DNA of 64,000 nucleotides from Peronospora farinosa (lineage: Eukaryota; Oomycota; Peronosporomycetes; Peronosporales; Peronosporaceae), in assembly GCA_947646735.1 (NCBI GenBank), contig CANTFK010000226.1, positions 1 to 64,000 of the forward strand, read 5' to 3'. Below the pieces are notes generated by a model, which worked only from the letters and a program-made list of their open reading frames with translations, made no database searches and was not told where the DNA came from. Within the stretch, counting starts at the first letter, position 1. Each line of letters opens with the position of its first letter. A program made the position numbers and the translations under genes. Shown in pieces: positions 43,960 through 55,072 of the stretch.

Positions 43960-44283
43960 AAATCCGTCTAACTCAGCAGAAAAGTCCGATGGAAGAAGCG
44001 TACAGGGTTTCCTTCACCACCGCATCCGCTGGTGGACTCGCAAGGTGGGAAGCGCCTCCTTGTGGAACGCTTGCTGAATCACCGTGACGTGAAAAAACGT
44101 CGGACGATCTTTCTCGTCCGCTGGCCCGGCTATTCACCTTCGGCGGGTAGCTGGGAACCTCGAGCCCAACTGATGGCTGACGTTCTTGTCCTTGTCGAGC
44201 AGTACGACAAGGACCATCGAAAAATGAGCGCTCAGCACGCTCGTAGAGGGATTGTAAAGTTGCGATACATTCGCTTATCTTAA
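43960..44283 (+). pseudogene. Orphan gypsy chromodomain fragment
   Basis: HPLVDSQGGKRLLVERLLNH, then RTIFLVRWPGYSPSAGSWEP and LMADVLVLVEQYDKDH is a typical chromodomain end of an oomycete gypsy pol, on the + strand. The preceding integrase is not recognisable. It differs from the chromodomains of A, D and E, so it is the remnant of a further element. Confidence 0.7.
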
Positions 44284-45220
44284 AAGATATGCGAGCTCTC
44301 CACCAATGCTGAGTAAGAGGTACGCCTCCTTAGGCGCTCTTGATGAGGTGCTCACGGACTCTGGGCAAGGATCGCCCCAAGAGAGGAATAGTAGTGTAGC
44401 CTCTATTGACAATTAATGCAAGCGATACCATGCACCGAATATACTTCGTCTCCCAAACCTATTGCGATTATTGGTAAGACTTTAGAGGAAAGCATTAAGC
44501 CCTACTCAAAGAAAGTTGAGATCAAATACCTTTCAAGCGTAGAGGAACGCGTCAGCTTCACGCTTATGGTGTGAGCTATACCAGTAATGATGAAGGGATG
44601 CATCGATCTAACAATCTTTTATGTGCAATTTTACCGCACTGGCATCAAACCGTGAAGCTTTGACGCATTATACAAAAGAATCTTCAATCGTTCGCTGGTC
44701 CTTCCAGACCAACAATCTATCAGATTCTTTGATAGTATCCAACGTTTCTGATCAGGAGCAAGACGCAATACATTGGGATCGAGATACCCCTGCGTGGTGT
44801 CAACAGAAATACCGACACTACGTACAATGGAGTCAACAGAAGTATCGACACCACGTACAGTGGCGTCAGTAGAAGCACTGACATCACTCTTATCACTTCA
44901 ACCGAGTCATCATCTCTCGACTCGTTTGGCAAGTTGTCTGATTCATCAGACAACCCAAACATATTATCGTACATTGATTCACCTAATATACCACGACCCT
45001 TCTTCGTAAGAACCGAAGACGAGGTATCCCCCGGGGCGAAATCGGTATAGGCGCAGATTGCCTTTAGTCGGATGCGTCATCCGACTCACCGGAGTAGCCA
45101 ACGGATGATTATGGGTCAAAATCTTCACGTGGAGAAGTGGCCTTTGTCACGCTCCGTGACATCTCTACGAAGTATTTGGCTAAGCCCTGTTCACACCTCC
45201 TGAAGGTTCCACAAAGCTTA
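44284..45220 (-). pseudogene. Decayed protease and linker region of element A2
   Basis: Upstream neighbour of A2 gag in element sense. Near 44780-44890 the minus strand reads DATVRGVDTSVDSIVRSVGI and SVDTT, an 11-residue tandem repeat (33 bases, two to three copies) in the place where element A has its 29-residue repeats. No protease motif survives. Left of about 44700 I see only noise up to the orphan chromodomain. Confidence 0.4.
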
Positions 45221-45221
45221 G

Positions 45222-46260
45222 TTAACTTCTAGTAGGGCGCCCTGCGACTAGTGGGGATTCCACGTTTTCCCCCGACATCCCAGCCCTCCAGTTTAGAACG
45301 GGATTTCGACTTTTACGGTTCTGGCGTTGCTTAAGCAACGGACAGCTTGGGCGGAGTTGCCTTGTGCACCCGCGCATAAAACATCTTCGGATGTTAGATT
45401 GTTTCTCTGCAGCTTGAAGCTCAACTTCTTCACTCTCAGCATAACTGAGGTCCATGGGATCAGCCCTATCAAGCAAGCTTTAAAAATACCCATGAATACT
45501 AAAGAGAGCCGCCTTGTAGCCAAATAAATCAAACATTCATTGCCACTTTAATTGCTTCTGCGAAGGTCGATAGGAAAATAGCAACAGTTTACATTCTAGC
45601 AACCCCCAAAGCGAAGTCCTTCGATTAAATAATAACTTGGATCTCCTCCGACAGAGGACCATCTTTATAACAGCAAAGAGAGTTCGGAAATTCTGGACAA
45701 AGTCTGATAAATCCTTCTCCCTTTGCCGAGAACAAAGAAGAGTGGTCGCACGCGATTAGCCTGATTAGTCGGTGCAAATATTTGATGTATTTGCTGTTTT
45801 AGCATCCCTTAGATGTAAAACGCTGCGTCTATAGACGCATCGAACATTAATGACTATTTACGGGCTATACTGCTGGTCGTAAATGGCTTTTATATCCCGT
45901 TACTGCTCTGATCTGACCATAGCGGCGCTCATAGTCATTTTCACCTCTCGGATTTAAAAAGAAGTTTTTCGCCACTCCATATCTTAATAGTTTTTACGCT
46001 TGATGCAAGCGGTCAAGCCTTTCAGTTCTTCTCATCGGCTGCCAAGGGTAGCGTGTCGGCAAAGCCGACACTGCAGGGTCATAAATTTGGCCAATTTGCG
46101 TTGCCTCGTAACGCATAGATGCCTCAAGATGTGGACGTTCAAGCCTTTGGCCATTATGTGATCAATTATGTCGGCCTCAATTAGATCTGATACATTAATC
46201 AGTGCAAGGCAATGCGCATCAGAGAGTTGATAACTACTTTTCATTCCCACTGAGGCTCAG
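45222..46260 (-). pseudogene. Gag of element A2 (diverged family A)
   Basis: Minus-strand fragments parallel to element A gag: DRADPMDLSYAESEEVELQA, RRCFMRGCTRQLRPSCPL (zinc knuckle with second Cys changed to Arg), and GENVESP at the end. A Leu-rich N-terminal region lies near 46030-46250. Many stops. The hairpin arms CTAGT and ACTAG at 45229-45251 with LVAGRPT mirror the family A gag-pol junction. Confidence 0.7.
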
Positions 46261-46306
46261 TTGTTTATACAACTCAGGTGTCGGGTTGACTACACGTGCT
46301 ATCAAG

Positions 46307-46896
46307 TGTAGCGGAGCTACGCAGCTCTTTAGTCAGAGGAAGACCTATAAAGGATGAAAGCCTCTAAGTTCGATATAGCTAAATAAGCAACCCCTACAAG
46401 CCGCTTACTTCTATGAGATTCATTAAACGACTTTGAAGTCCACCCGTTCTACGGAATTGGGACAGGCTCCTTCAGTCTACAAGATTACGCCTACAAGCTT
46501 AACAAGCTTACGATTCAAAACGCTAAATGTACAAGGTGCACTAGAAAGCATGTATGATAAAGTCTTTGCTTCTATAATTTACAAATTAAGAGCTAAATTT
46601 TTATTTGATTATAAAAATATACCTAATTATAACCTGAATTAACTAATTCAAACACTATAAGAGTAAGATAATATGCAGTTGTCGATAGCACGATGTGTCG
46701 TCCATCCATCTGTGTATGATGTTCTAAGTACAGCAATATCGATTATCGAATATTTATTGATAGAATACGTTTTTCCCGAATACCGTGTTTTAATACTCAT
46801 ACTTAACAACTCTTCAAAAAGAAGTATCAAAAATACATTATATGCATATATAAAGACTTTAACTGTAAACTGTCGGTATATCTTCCCCAACCGTCG
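46307..46896 (-). repeat. Diverged family A LTR (5' LTR of A2)
   Basis: Starts TGTAGCGGAGCTACGCAGCTC, shares the family A blocks through the middle, and reaches CAACCGTCG where intact LTRs go on TGTAACCCCGTTACA. It stops there because another LTR begins at 46897. A primer-binding-like TTGATAGCACGTGTAGTC is at the inner edge (about 46288-46305). Confidence 0.75.
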
Positions 46897-47485
46897 TGTA
46901 GACGGACGCTTCGTAAAGAAGCTGGCCACGTACTACGCGGACACACCTTTATGCAGCGCGAGGAAGCGGTTAGACCGTCTTACCTCCGCGTGCGGTGGTG
47001 GTTGCGCTGGTAGGTCGCTTAATGCGCCGATCCAAATTGTTGCCGGCCGTTTGAAAGCGATCCGCGCAACGAACAACTAACAAGTGTCTCACTTACGTCA
47101 CGCAGAGCCTTATTCAGCTTCTTGTGTGCAGTGAGCAGTAATTAGGAAATTCAAGACTGACTTATATTTTATAAAAATGAAACTAAATATAACTGTTACT
47201 ACATATTGGTTGATATGTAAAGATAGGGTTCGCGTCTCTGTAGAAGCGTGTCCAACGTGCGAGTTTTAATGTATATAAGCTCGCTGATGACGTCCATCTA
47301 TGACGTCACCATGACGCTAGTACCAACTGAGCGTCTACCACGTCGAATGTGAATACACCTACATACAAAATGGTGTTACACATGGTGTGTCTCACCAAGC
47401 AACAGGTCTTATGTACCTACGTACCTTTAGAGACCTGCCCGCCAAGTATTATATACTTAACTAGCGTAGATATCGGCCCGTCACA
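46897..47485 (-). repeat. LTR of element C (B-like)
   Basis: TGTAGACGGACGCTTCG to GGCCCGTCACA, sharing blocks such as CGAGGAAGCGGTTAGACCGT with family B. It is followed by CCATCCCCCTTC, the complement of a polypurine tract, so it is the 3' LTR of a minus-strand element. Confidence 0.8.
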
Positions 47486-47540
47486 CCATCCCCCTTCTTT
47501 AAGACGATTTTTATATTTCGTATAATATCGAAAAGTAGAG

Positions 47541-47822
47541 ATGCCACCTAAACGCCAAAAGGCTGATGGGTCGCCTGCAAAGGCACACATGCAAAACAGT
47601 ATCAAGTGTACGCGCCGCGATGACTATCAGCCTTCGCTAAGTGTCTCTGTGACAACGCCAGTAAGTAATGTCAGCTTGTCACCAAAGAACACTGATCCAT
47701 CCTACTATCGTGCATATGAAGACTTGTCTTTCATTGTTGACTACAATGAGAATACGCCGTTGCCATCACCTCCACGTGGTAATGAGCACATTGAATTTAT
47801 GAGACATATTCCCCATCATTAG
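47541..47822 (+). pseudogene. Antisense ORF of element C, N-terminal part
   Basis: ATG at 47541, 56 bases inside the LTR. MPPKRQKADGSPAKAHMQNS matches the aORF-B start residue by residue with few changes, and DLSFIVDYNENTPLPSPPRG matches its VDYNETT segment. A TAG at 47820 ends the frame early, so this copy is broken, but the N-terminal amino-acid sequence is better kept than one would expect from the diverged surroundings. Confidence 0.65.
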
Positions 47823-48420
47823 GGGCACTTAACCTTCAGGAAGCTTTTATACATTCTAACAGGGAGGATCATGCCTCGTCGTCTCCGCCAACGAGCGTAG
47901 CGACCAAAACCGAGTGCGCTAATTCGAAAGAAACAGCCACGACTCAACAGCAATCGGCGATTCTAAACTTACCGCCTCTGTCAACCCTATGTCTGACGTC
48001 TTGACAACATATAATGGAAGGTCAGACTTAAACGAGGATGAGAAAAAAGCCCGTTCGACTTTACAGTCGGCATCACGAGAACGCCGTCGCGAGGGCGGCA
48101 TGTACATGAGTGATGGTTTGCCAGCATTGCCACCGTTATCCGAGTGGCCACGCTGGCGTGTAAATATTGAGACGCTTTTAATGCGTGCCAATTTTGACGC
48201 TAATAAACCTTTTAGCGTCTTTTTATCGTGGAAAAGACAGGGCAAAGCACGAGGTCGCGCTTTCCCTATCCGCGTCGTGTTGCGTTTTTATGAAAACGCC
48301 GACGAATACGAGGCAAAGTTCCTGCGCTGTGTTACACCGCATCTGCATGCGGTGTAACCCAGCGCAGGAGCTCTGCCAAACGAGACAAGTCTCGCGACTG
48401 ACTTCTGATCTACGCGCTGT
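47823..48420 (+). pseudogene. Antisense ORF of element C, central part
   Basis: The open stretch from ATG 47989 to 48357 continues aORF-C: ERRREGGMYMSDGLPALPPL, then ANFDANKPFSVFLSWKRQGK and ARGRAFPIRVVLRFYENADE. These align with aORF-B RREGGYVSGGLPSMPPP and RAFPIPVVLRSNETADE. The frame ends at TAA 48357. A coiled-coil remnant follows near 48380-48480. Confidence 0.55.
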
Positions 48421-48422
48421 AA

Positions 48423-49880
48423 TTACGAGGAATCGTCAGGGGTACGACCGCCTGAAACTCCGTTTGGACCTACATGATCGACTGGCGATGAAAGATCCAT
48501 ATCTAACGCGGAGTCCTCCTCGATCACCGAGTCCTCTGTCATCTCCCTCGTAAACGGAATAATGTTTGCCTTCCTTGTCGCCTGATCGACACCGACGCTC
48601 GACTCACAGTCTACGTCACCATCGGTCTCGTTAGACCGATGTGGATATGTGATCTCTTCTGGATTAACATACCGTTTCAGACGACCCACGTAAAATACGG
48701 GGTGCGTCTTCATATACGGTGGGAAAGTGAGCCTATAACTTAGGTCTACAACTTCTTCAGCCACTGTAAAGGGCCCAATGAATCGGGGCAATAGCTTAGT
48801 AGTACCACCAGGTAGTACATAAATTGCATGCTAAGGTAGGATAGCAGTACTTAATAGCACTTTGACCCCCACACTAAAGTGTTCATTATTTTTGCGACCA
48901 TGTTAATCCGCATATTGTTTTTGCTTGTCCTGTGCGCTTGCAATTGCGTCACGGACTTTACGTGTGATGGCTAATCGCTCATCCACAAAGCGCTGAACTT
49001 CGCTCACGCTTTTAGCATCCAGCTCGACGATGACGCCTCCAAGAGGTCGTTCATGGGTCGACGTTGTTAATAACACTATAGTGTCATCTTCAAGGAGCGC
49101 TGGCATTTCTTACCGTGCCTCCTTTGTGACACCTATAGATGTCGTGACCACTACTAAATGAGCAGTGTCACTAGGGCAATTTTGGCCCTTTTTGGCATTC
49201 GCACCGAGCGAAGTGAGGGGCCTCCCCCACTAAGATTCGGGCTGCGTACAAACGAGACTGGCGTTCAAGGATGACGCAGTCCGTTAATGTAAAACGGTGG
49301 TTCACTCGTACTGGCGTGAACACTGTCATTAATAGCAAACTCCACGAATGGCAATTGCTTGCTACATTCTTTGGGAGTCGCTACTGTGCGCAACACATCC
49401 GCCACGACTCGATTGGCCGTTCTGTTTGGCTATCGGTCTGGGGATGATCAGCGGTTGGCATGTAGAGCTTGATATCCAGCAGCTCAAACACATGTCGCCA
49501 AAAACCCAACGTAAAACGCGGATCCCGGTCCGATACTATGGATTCGGGCATCCCGTGTAGTCGATACACATGATCCAGAAACAAGAGGGCAGCCTCTTTT
49601 CCTGAGATCTTGCTGCTACATGGTGCCAACTGCACCATCTTAATCAGTCTGTCTACAAAGACAACGCGCCCCGTCCCCAGGAGGTAAGCCAAACATGAAG
49701 TCCAAACTGACCGAATTCCAACATTCCGTTGGAATCGGCATTGGCTTCAGTGGCGCACTGTTTGAAGATGCAGGCTTTATGCGCTGACACTCTTCGCAAG
49801 AGCGAATATAGTTGGCCACCCACCGATATAGGTGGGGCTACCAAAATTCCTCTGACACTCGTAAGAATGTCTTTTCACGG
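48423..49880 (-). pseudogene. Integrase of element C
   Basis: Minus strand: CEECQRIKPAS (about 49790), VVFVDRLIKMVQLAPCS, SIVSDRDPRFTLGFWRHVFE, ADHPQTDSQTE, a broken middle, KVRDAIASAQDKQKQYAD (about 48920), MPRFIGPFTVAEEVVDLSYR and PVFYVGRLKRYV. It is nearly identical to the left B copy but without the hairpin insertion at the equivalent of 11209. No chromodomain follows. Confidence 0.85.
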
Positions 49881-49888
49881 CCCAGATG

Positions 49889-51604
49889 TCAACTAGATGG
49901 CGCATCATGGCACTCGTGAAGTATCATCAGCTTAAGGTCTGTGTCATGAGGGACATAAATTCTCAAGGGATCACAGGGTGACAGTTGATGCCATAACAGG
50001 CCATCACTGTAACTAAAGCGATTTAACTTCGCTTTGAGGTGCGAAGGAAGGGTAGCCTTTCGCCCACCAAAATGATCTAACAGCAGGCGACAATGTTCGT
50101 CCTGACTGTAACACTCCTTGATATCGGAGGCCATTGAGCTCGTCACATGGTAGGCCTTCATGGCTGCCAATGTTGACGACTCAACTTGTGCTTTCACACG
50201 AGACACACTTTCCTGGTGTCTTGCCTCGAAGTCTGGTCTGCGCGATAACGCGTCAGTCAAGACATTCGACTTACCCGGCTTATATTTAACTTTGAAATTA
50301 AATTTAGAGAAGAATGTTAGCCATCTCGCCATTCTCGGCGAGAGGCGCGGTGAATTTATAGCGGTCCGCAGTGATGCGTGATCCTTATAAACCACAAAAG
50401 GTTCGGTGCCCAAGAGGTGCACCCGAAACTTACAAGGGCATACTTAATTGAAAGTAGCTCCTTGTCATGCACAGGGTAATTCAGCTCTGCGGCTTTTAAA
50501 AGCCGAGATTGATCAGATATGACACGGTCAACGCCGTTTTCATCCTTCTGCATGGTCGTGCTGCCGATTGCAATTTTGTTTGCATCTCAGACGACGCTAA
50601 AGGACTTATCCGCGTCTGTAATTGCTAAGACCGATGCCTCTACAAGAGATTTCTTCACTGATGTGAACGCATCTACTTGCTCCTTTGACCAAGTCCATTC
50701 TGTATTCTTTTTCAAAGGTCAGACAATGACTTAGTCTGCTCCGCATAATTCTTGCTGTACTTATGCATGTAATTAGCGAGCCCACAGAATTGGAGCAGAT
50801 CCTTTAAATGACGTGGGACTGACCATTCCTTTACAGCCTTTACCTTTTCTGGGTCTGCTCGTACACTATGTGCACCTACGATGCAGCCCAGTACAGGTAT
50901 CTCGGGGACCCCTATTACGCACTTTTTTGCAAGCTTATGTATAATTGGGCGTCACCCAGAGTCTGCAACACAGCGTCTAAATGACGCTTGTGCGACTCTA
51001 TCGCGCTCAGACCGTCCTCCGCCCTACTATGCACGAATACATCGTCAAAGTAATGGGGCGCGTAGGCACGGTGCTGACGCATCACGTGAGCCACCACTCG
51101 GTTGAATGTTGCTGGAGCATTTTTCAACCCTTGTGGCATCACAAGCCACTCCCACAGCATACCGCTTGGGGTGCTTACTGCCGTTTTGGCTACATCGGTA
51201 TCTCTCATAGGAACCTGATAGTAGCCATCCTTCAGATCCAACGCGGAAAAGATAGCTGACTTTCCCATGGAGTTCAACAAAACATCATTCGCGGGATTGG
51301 CGTTTGAGCCGGAATGGTGGCCGTGTCAAGTTTGTATAAGCATGAACCACGCGCCATCCACTCGTGGCTTTACGCACACAGAAGGTTGGGCTGCAGTGAG
51401 GCGACTTGCTCTCACGTACATGTCCCGCCTTAGCTCGCTTGTCGAAGAACTCATCGATGTAATCGACTTGTTCCTTCGGCAACGGCCATTGCCTGGTCAC
51501 ACAATACTTGGTGCCAGGTTCCAGGTCAATTTCGTGCCTGATGCCCCTATCGGCCGGTAGGCGGCTCGGCACTTCTGCTGGAAACACATCACGGTGTTTC
51601 CACA
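49889..51604 (-). pseudogene. RT and RNase H of element C
   Basis: From the right: [89 protein letters not shown] (near 51050), then RNase H with [58 protein letters not shown] and the start of the integrase zinc finger near 49900. The RNase H end and zinc-finger His half, lost in the left B copy, are present here. Frameshifts remain. Confidence 0.87.
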
Positions 51605-51629
51605 TGTGTTTAGTAATGGAGTTGGATCT

Positions 51630-52143
51630 ATTGCCAGGCGAGTCTAGGGAGTACTGGAAATACCACGCCCCTACTAAATGGTTCAGGCAAGCGAAAGCCT
51701 CTGGAAAGGTCAACAACGACCATGCAAATTTGTTGTTCGATACTGGTGCCGAGATATCCATCCTGGATATCGCCTTTGCTCGTAAGGTAGGCTGCCAAAT
51801 TGATGAAAGTGAACGACAAGAATGTATTTGTATTGGGGAATCCGTATATACCACGGAGGAAAGCACTCGCATCAATGTCACTCTAAATGGGAACTTGGTG
51901 TACATCTTAATGGTGTGGGTAGGCCCTATGGTAGGCCAAGATGTAATTTTGGGGATGGAATTCATGGTCCCCACCGGTATCCGGTTAGACTTGGCCGACG
52001 GAAATCTCTGTATTTCCCATAAAGTTCGAGTACAATTGACCGGGCGAAGGACGCTTTACAATACTCGAGTATCGGATGTGAAATTAGGTCGGTATGTACA
52101 GATATCCGTTGGAGGATGCACGGAAGTGCCTCGAAAAAGGTAG
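51630..52143 (+). pseudogene. Aspartic protease of element D
   Basis: Retropepsin motifs HANLLFDTGAEISILDIAFA (active site) and VGQDVILGMEFMVPTGIRLD, spaced about 80 residues apart as in gypsy proteases. The frame is open over about 170 D-specific codons; its upstream codons come from the fused element C. No start codon belongs to it, since it was part of a polyprotein. It ends at TAG 52141. Confidence 0.85.
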
Positions 52144-52199
52144 ACCTCAGAACAGTGGACATTGTGGGTCACGAGAAGCGAACGATGGGTGATCACCTT

Positions 52200-53027
52200 G
52201 ATCGAAGGGATAGGGCGTCGGCAGATTTTGAAGATAACCAACGTCAGCCCTCGCCCCTTAACATTGCACGAAGATATATGTGGTTGACCAGGGATCAAGT
52301 TCCGAGAACGCCAGGGTTTGTCTCGGTAGGCTCTCGAAGATATGCGGAATGGCTAAATCTGGCCTACAAATCTACCACCGACCAAGTCGACCATCAGGTC
52401 GACCCAACGGAAGAGGAAGAGGGGCCACTAGTGGAGAGACTAGAGTAGAAGGCTCCGTCACACATCTTACAGCGACCGCAGGCCCCAACCCCAATGATGA
52501 ATATAACGCACCAACCGATACCCGACAGAGAAGAACAACCGTGCGAAGAGAAGGTGAATTGGCAGGAGGGGTCCACCTAGGAGCGGAGTGTATTTGAAGA
52601 AGATGTACATTCAGTTACCACCACCAATGAGAAGGAAGTCAAACTGGTAGACTTGTTACAGGCAGATGACCAGGTGTGTTCTTTCGAGAGTGGGGAACTT
52701 TGGGCCGAGGACATAAGGCCAGGGTGGGCGGTCGTACCGGAAGTCGACCCCTCATCCGAAGGCATTGCGTTAGAAGATATACAGATTCCTGATCCAGATG
52801 GGAACACTCCTGAAGAGGTGGACCGGCTACGACAAATAATATGGAAGAAACGGCATCTGTTGATGGGCAAAGGTAACGCCTTACCCCCGGCCGCCCGAGG
52901 AGCGATATGCGATATCGATGTGGGGAGCGCAAGGCCGATCGCGCAACGTGTACGCAAAGTAACTCCTCAATTTAGAGAGAAGTTGGCCGACCTGATTAAG
53001 GGACTGTTATCGGCAAAGATCATTTAG
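52200..53027 (+). pseudogene. Protease-RT linker and RT beginning of element D
   Basis: A shifted open region with a Pro/Glu-rich linker, then EEVDRLRQIIWKKRHLLMGK, GNALPPAARGAICDIDVGSA and IAQRVRKVTPQFREKLADLI, the usual segment just before the RT fingers in this lineage. It ends at a TAG 53025. Confidence 0.7.
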
Positions 53028-54020
53028 CCTTCCGCCTCGCCAAGATCCAGCCAAATTGTGATTATCGTGAAGAAGAATGTAGTCAATATTCGATTGTGTA
53101 TTAACTCTCGGTTGGTACTCAACTCATGGTCTACCCCATGCCGTTGATAAATGAATTACTAGAGGACCTGGAAGGAGCTTTGTGGTACTGTTCTCTTGAC
53201 ATGGCGAGTGGTTTTGGGTCGTCGGTATGAGCGAAAGGGCGAGACTAATTTCGGCGTTTGTCACGCCATTTGGATTATTTGAATGGCTTCGGATGCCTTT
53301 TGGGCTTAAGAATGCGCCTCAGATATATCAAAGGTTGTTCAATAATGCGTTATATGGATTTTTACGGTTTTCTCCAGGGACTTCTTCAGAGGAAACAGAA
53401 GATTTGTTTTCAACAAAGGAACCAGATGCAAAATCGGGTCCCTCAATATTGAGTCGACGGTCATACATTGACGATATACTTGTTTCTGCCGAATAGTGAA
53501 ACGTGTTATACAGGAAGTGGAGCGGCTGCTAGACGTGTGCGACTATTGAGATTTGTCGGTCAGTGCCGTCAAGAGCACGTGGGGGTGTCGGAAGGTCGAT
53601 TACTTTGGACCTTGGGTGTCCAAAGAGGTACTAGAGGCCCACCCAAAGGACCTTTAGTCTTTAGTCGACCTACCTTTACCGAAAACGCTGAAGGCTATGC
53701 AATCCTTTCTAGGAAGCCTAAATAACTACAGCAGATATATCGAAGATTATGCCGTATACGCGTTGATCCTCTATGAACTGAGAGAGGTGGAATTTCACGC
53801 GTGGAGGTGCAAATTGTAGGCTAAAGATGGAGTAACGGCCAAGGAAGAAGACGACGAAAAATAGTCGAAGGTACAAGTAGCGTTGCACATGCTCAAGAAC
53901 AAGATTGCTACGGCGCCCATTCTACGACATTTCAACCCGGATAGAGAGGAAGTTATTATTGTCTACGCAAGTTAATGGGCCATCTAGGCGTCGTTGGTGC
54001 AGAATTACGACGGCCTGTAG
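53028..54020 (+). pseudogene. Reverse transcriptase of element D
   Basis: RT motifs across shifting frames: IVIIVKKNVVNIRLCINSR, YPMPLINELLEDLEGALWYC followed by SLDMASGF (first Asp), ARLISAFVTPFGLFEWLRMP, FGLKNAPQIYQRLFNNALYG, and SYIDDILVSAE (active site near 53470). The thumb and connection region to 54020 is badly shifted. Inactive. Confidence 0.85.
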
Positions 54021-54716
54021 ATGCCAGTAATGTTCACGAGCCGAATCCTCAAGTCAAACGAGGTGAACTATAGCACATTGGAAAAGGAAGTGCTGGCGTT
54101 GTTACGAATATTGGAGACTTGCTTCACGATGTTGGTCACCCGACATCTCAAGGTTCTGACGAGGCATTCTACACTAGCCTGGCTAGGGAAGTTTTCGGGG
54201 TTGCAAGGTCGCTTAGGAAACTGGGCCGCTCTGTTGTCACAGTGGACTTTGGAGATTGTGAAATGCAAGAAAGGCGAGGACCAGGTACTGGGGGCGTTAG
54301 CAGCCAGCATCACGCCTCGAGAGAATGTGGACTCAATTCTGTCGTCAATTGCTCCCAAGAAGCAATCCAGGCAAGTGGTCGACATACCGACGCCCACAGT
54401 GGAACTAAATGAAGAACTGTATGTGATGAGTTCGAGTGGGTCGTCCCGGGTGAAGCAAGGAGCAGGCGACTGCAGCGCTAATGTGTGGATTCTTCCGGCA
54501 TGGACTATAGTCGCAGCTGCGTCAAAATATCTCGACAAGTCTACAGTGAATGAAGCTGAATGTGAGGGCATGTTACTGGGTTTTGACCTGTCGGAGTCAA
54601 TGGAGCGACGGCGTTTGATTAATTGTGGAGACCCCAATCTGGTTATAAGACAGATGCGTGGAGAGATTGAGTGCAAAGCTTCAGGTATCCCCGTTGCGGG
54701 CCAAGGCGTTGAGTAA
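54021..54716 (+). pseudogene. Tandem RNase H domains of element D
   Basis: The first domain ends with VNYSTLEKEVLALLRILETC (Glu motif) and CFTMLVTRHLKVLTRHSTLA. A second RNase H follows after a linker: SSGSSRVKQGAGDCSANVWI, TVNEAECEGMLLGFDLSESM (Glu), and INCGDPNLVIRQMRGEIECK (Asp). The usual first Asp of the second domain (DGS) has become SGS. Dual RNase H elements are known from oomycetes and from plant Tat elements, where the second domain was gained later. Confidence 0.8.
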
Positions 54717-55060
54717 CTCTAGTCGTGGCCCAACCAGGCAGTCTTACATGTGAAACGAGACTGGAATCAGAGCGCAGACCAGTTGGCCAGTACAGCTTTA
54801 CATCAGCAGCAAGGGGTCGAGTCGATACCAAGAGGAGAGTGGTCAGGTCTAGAAACAATCAATCGGCTGCCAGAGGTGTTGGTCTCTAGAGACCGGGGTC
54901 AGTCGGTAAAGGTATCCGCGGTGAAGAGGTCACGGTTCCCCGTCAAAATATCGGGAGAGGTCATGCAAGAAGATGTGGTACAACAACTCCGGATGGATAG
55001 GATCCGAGATGCGCAAGAAGAGGAGAGCTGAGTACGCGAGTTGAAGGCATATTTGAAGGA
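54717..55060 (+). pseudogene. Spacer between RNase H and integrase of element D
   Basis: Continues the polyprotein in another frame: KRDWNQSADQLASTALHQQQ, SIPRGEWSGLETINRLPEVL and MQEDVVQQLRMDRIRDAQEE. These are typical connecting sequences of this lineage. Stop at 55029. Confidence 0.6.
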
Positions 55061-55072
55061 GACTGGAAAGAC

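Larger units (their letters stand above)
46897..51604 (-). mobile_element. Element C: B-like mosaic retrotransposon, left part
   Basis: The LTR (46897-47485) and antisense ORF (47541-48357) are clearly diverged from B (roughly 75%). From about 48595 to 51604 it is nearly identical to B 10530-13174. The sudden change of similarity points to recombination or conversion between B and a related family. It is cut at 51604 by element D; the sequence that continues it in B resumes at 59615 after 162 missing bases. Confidence 0.75.
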
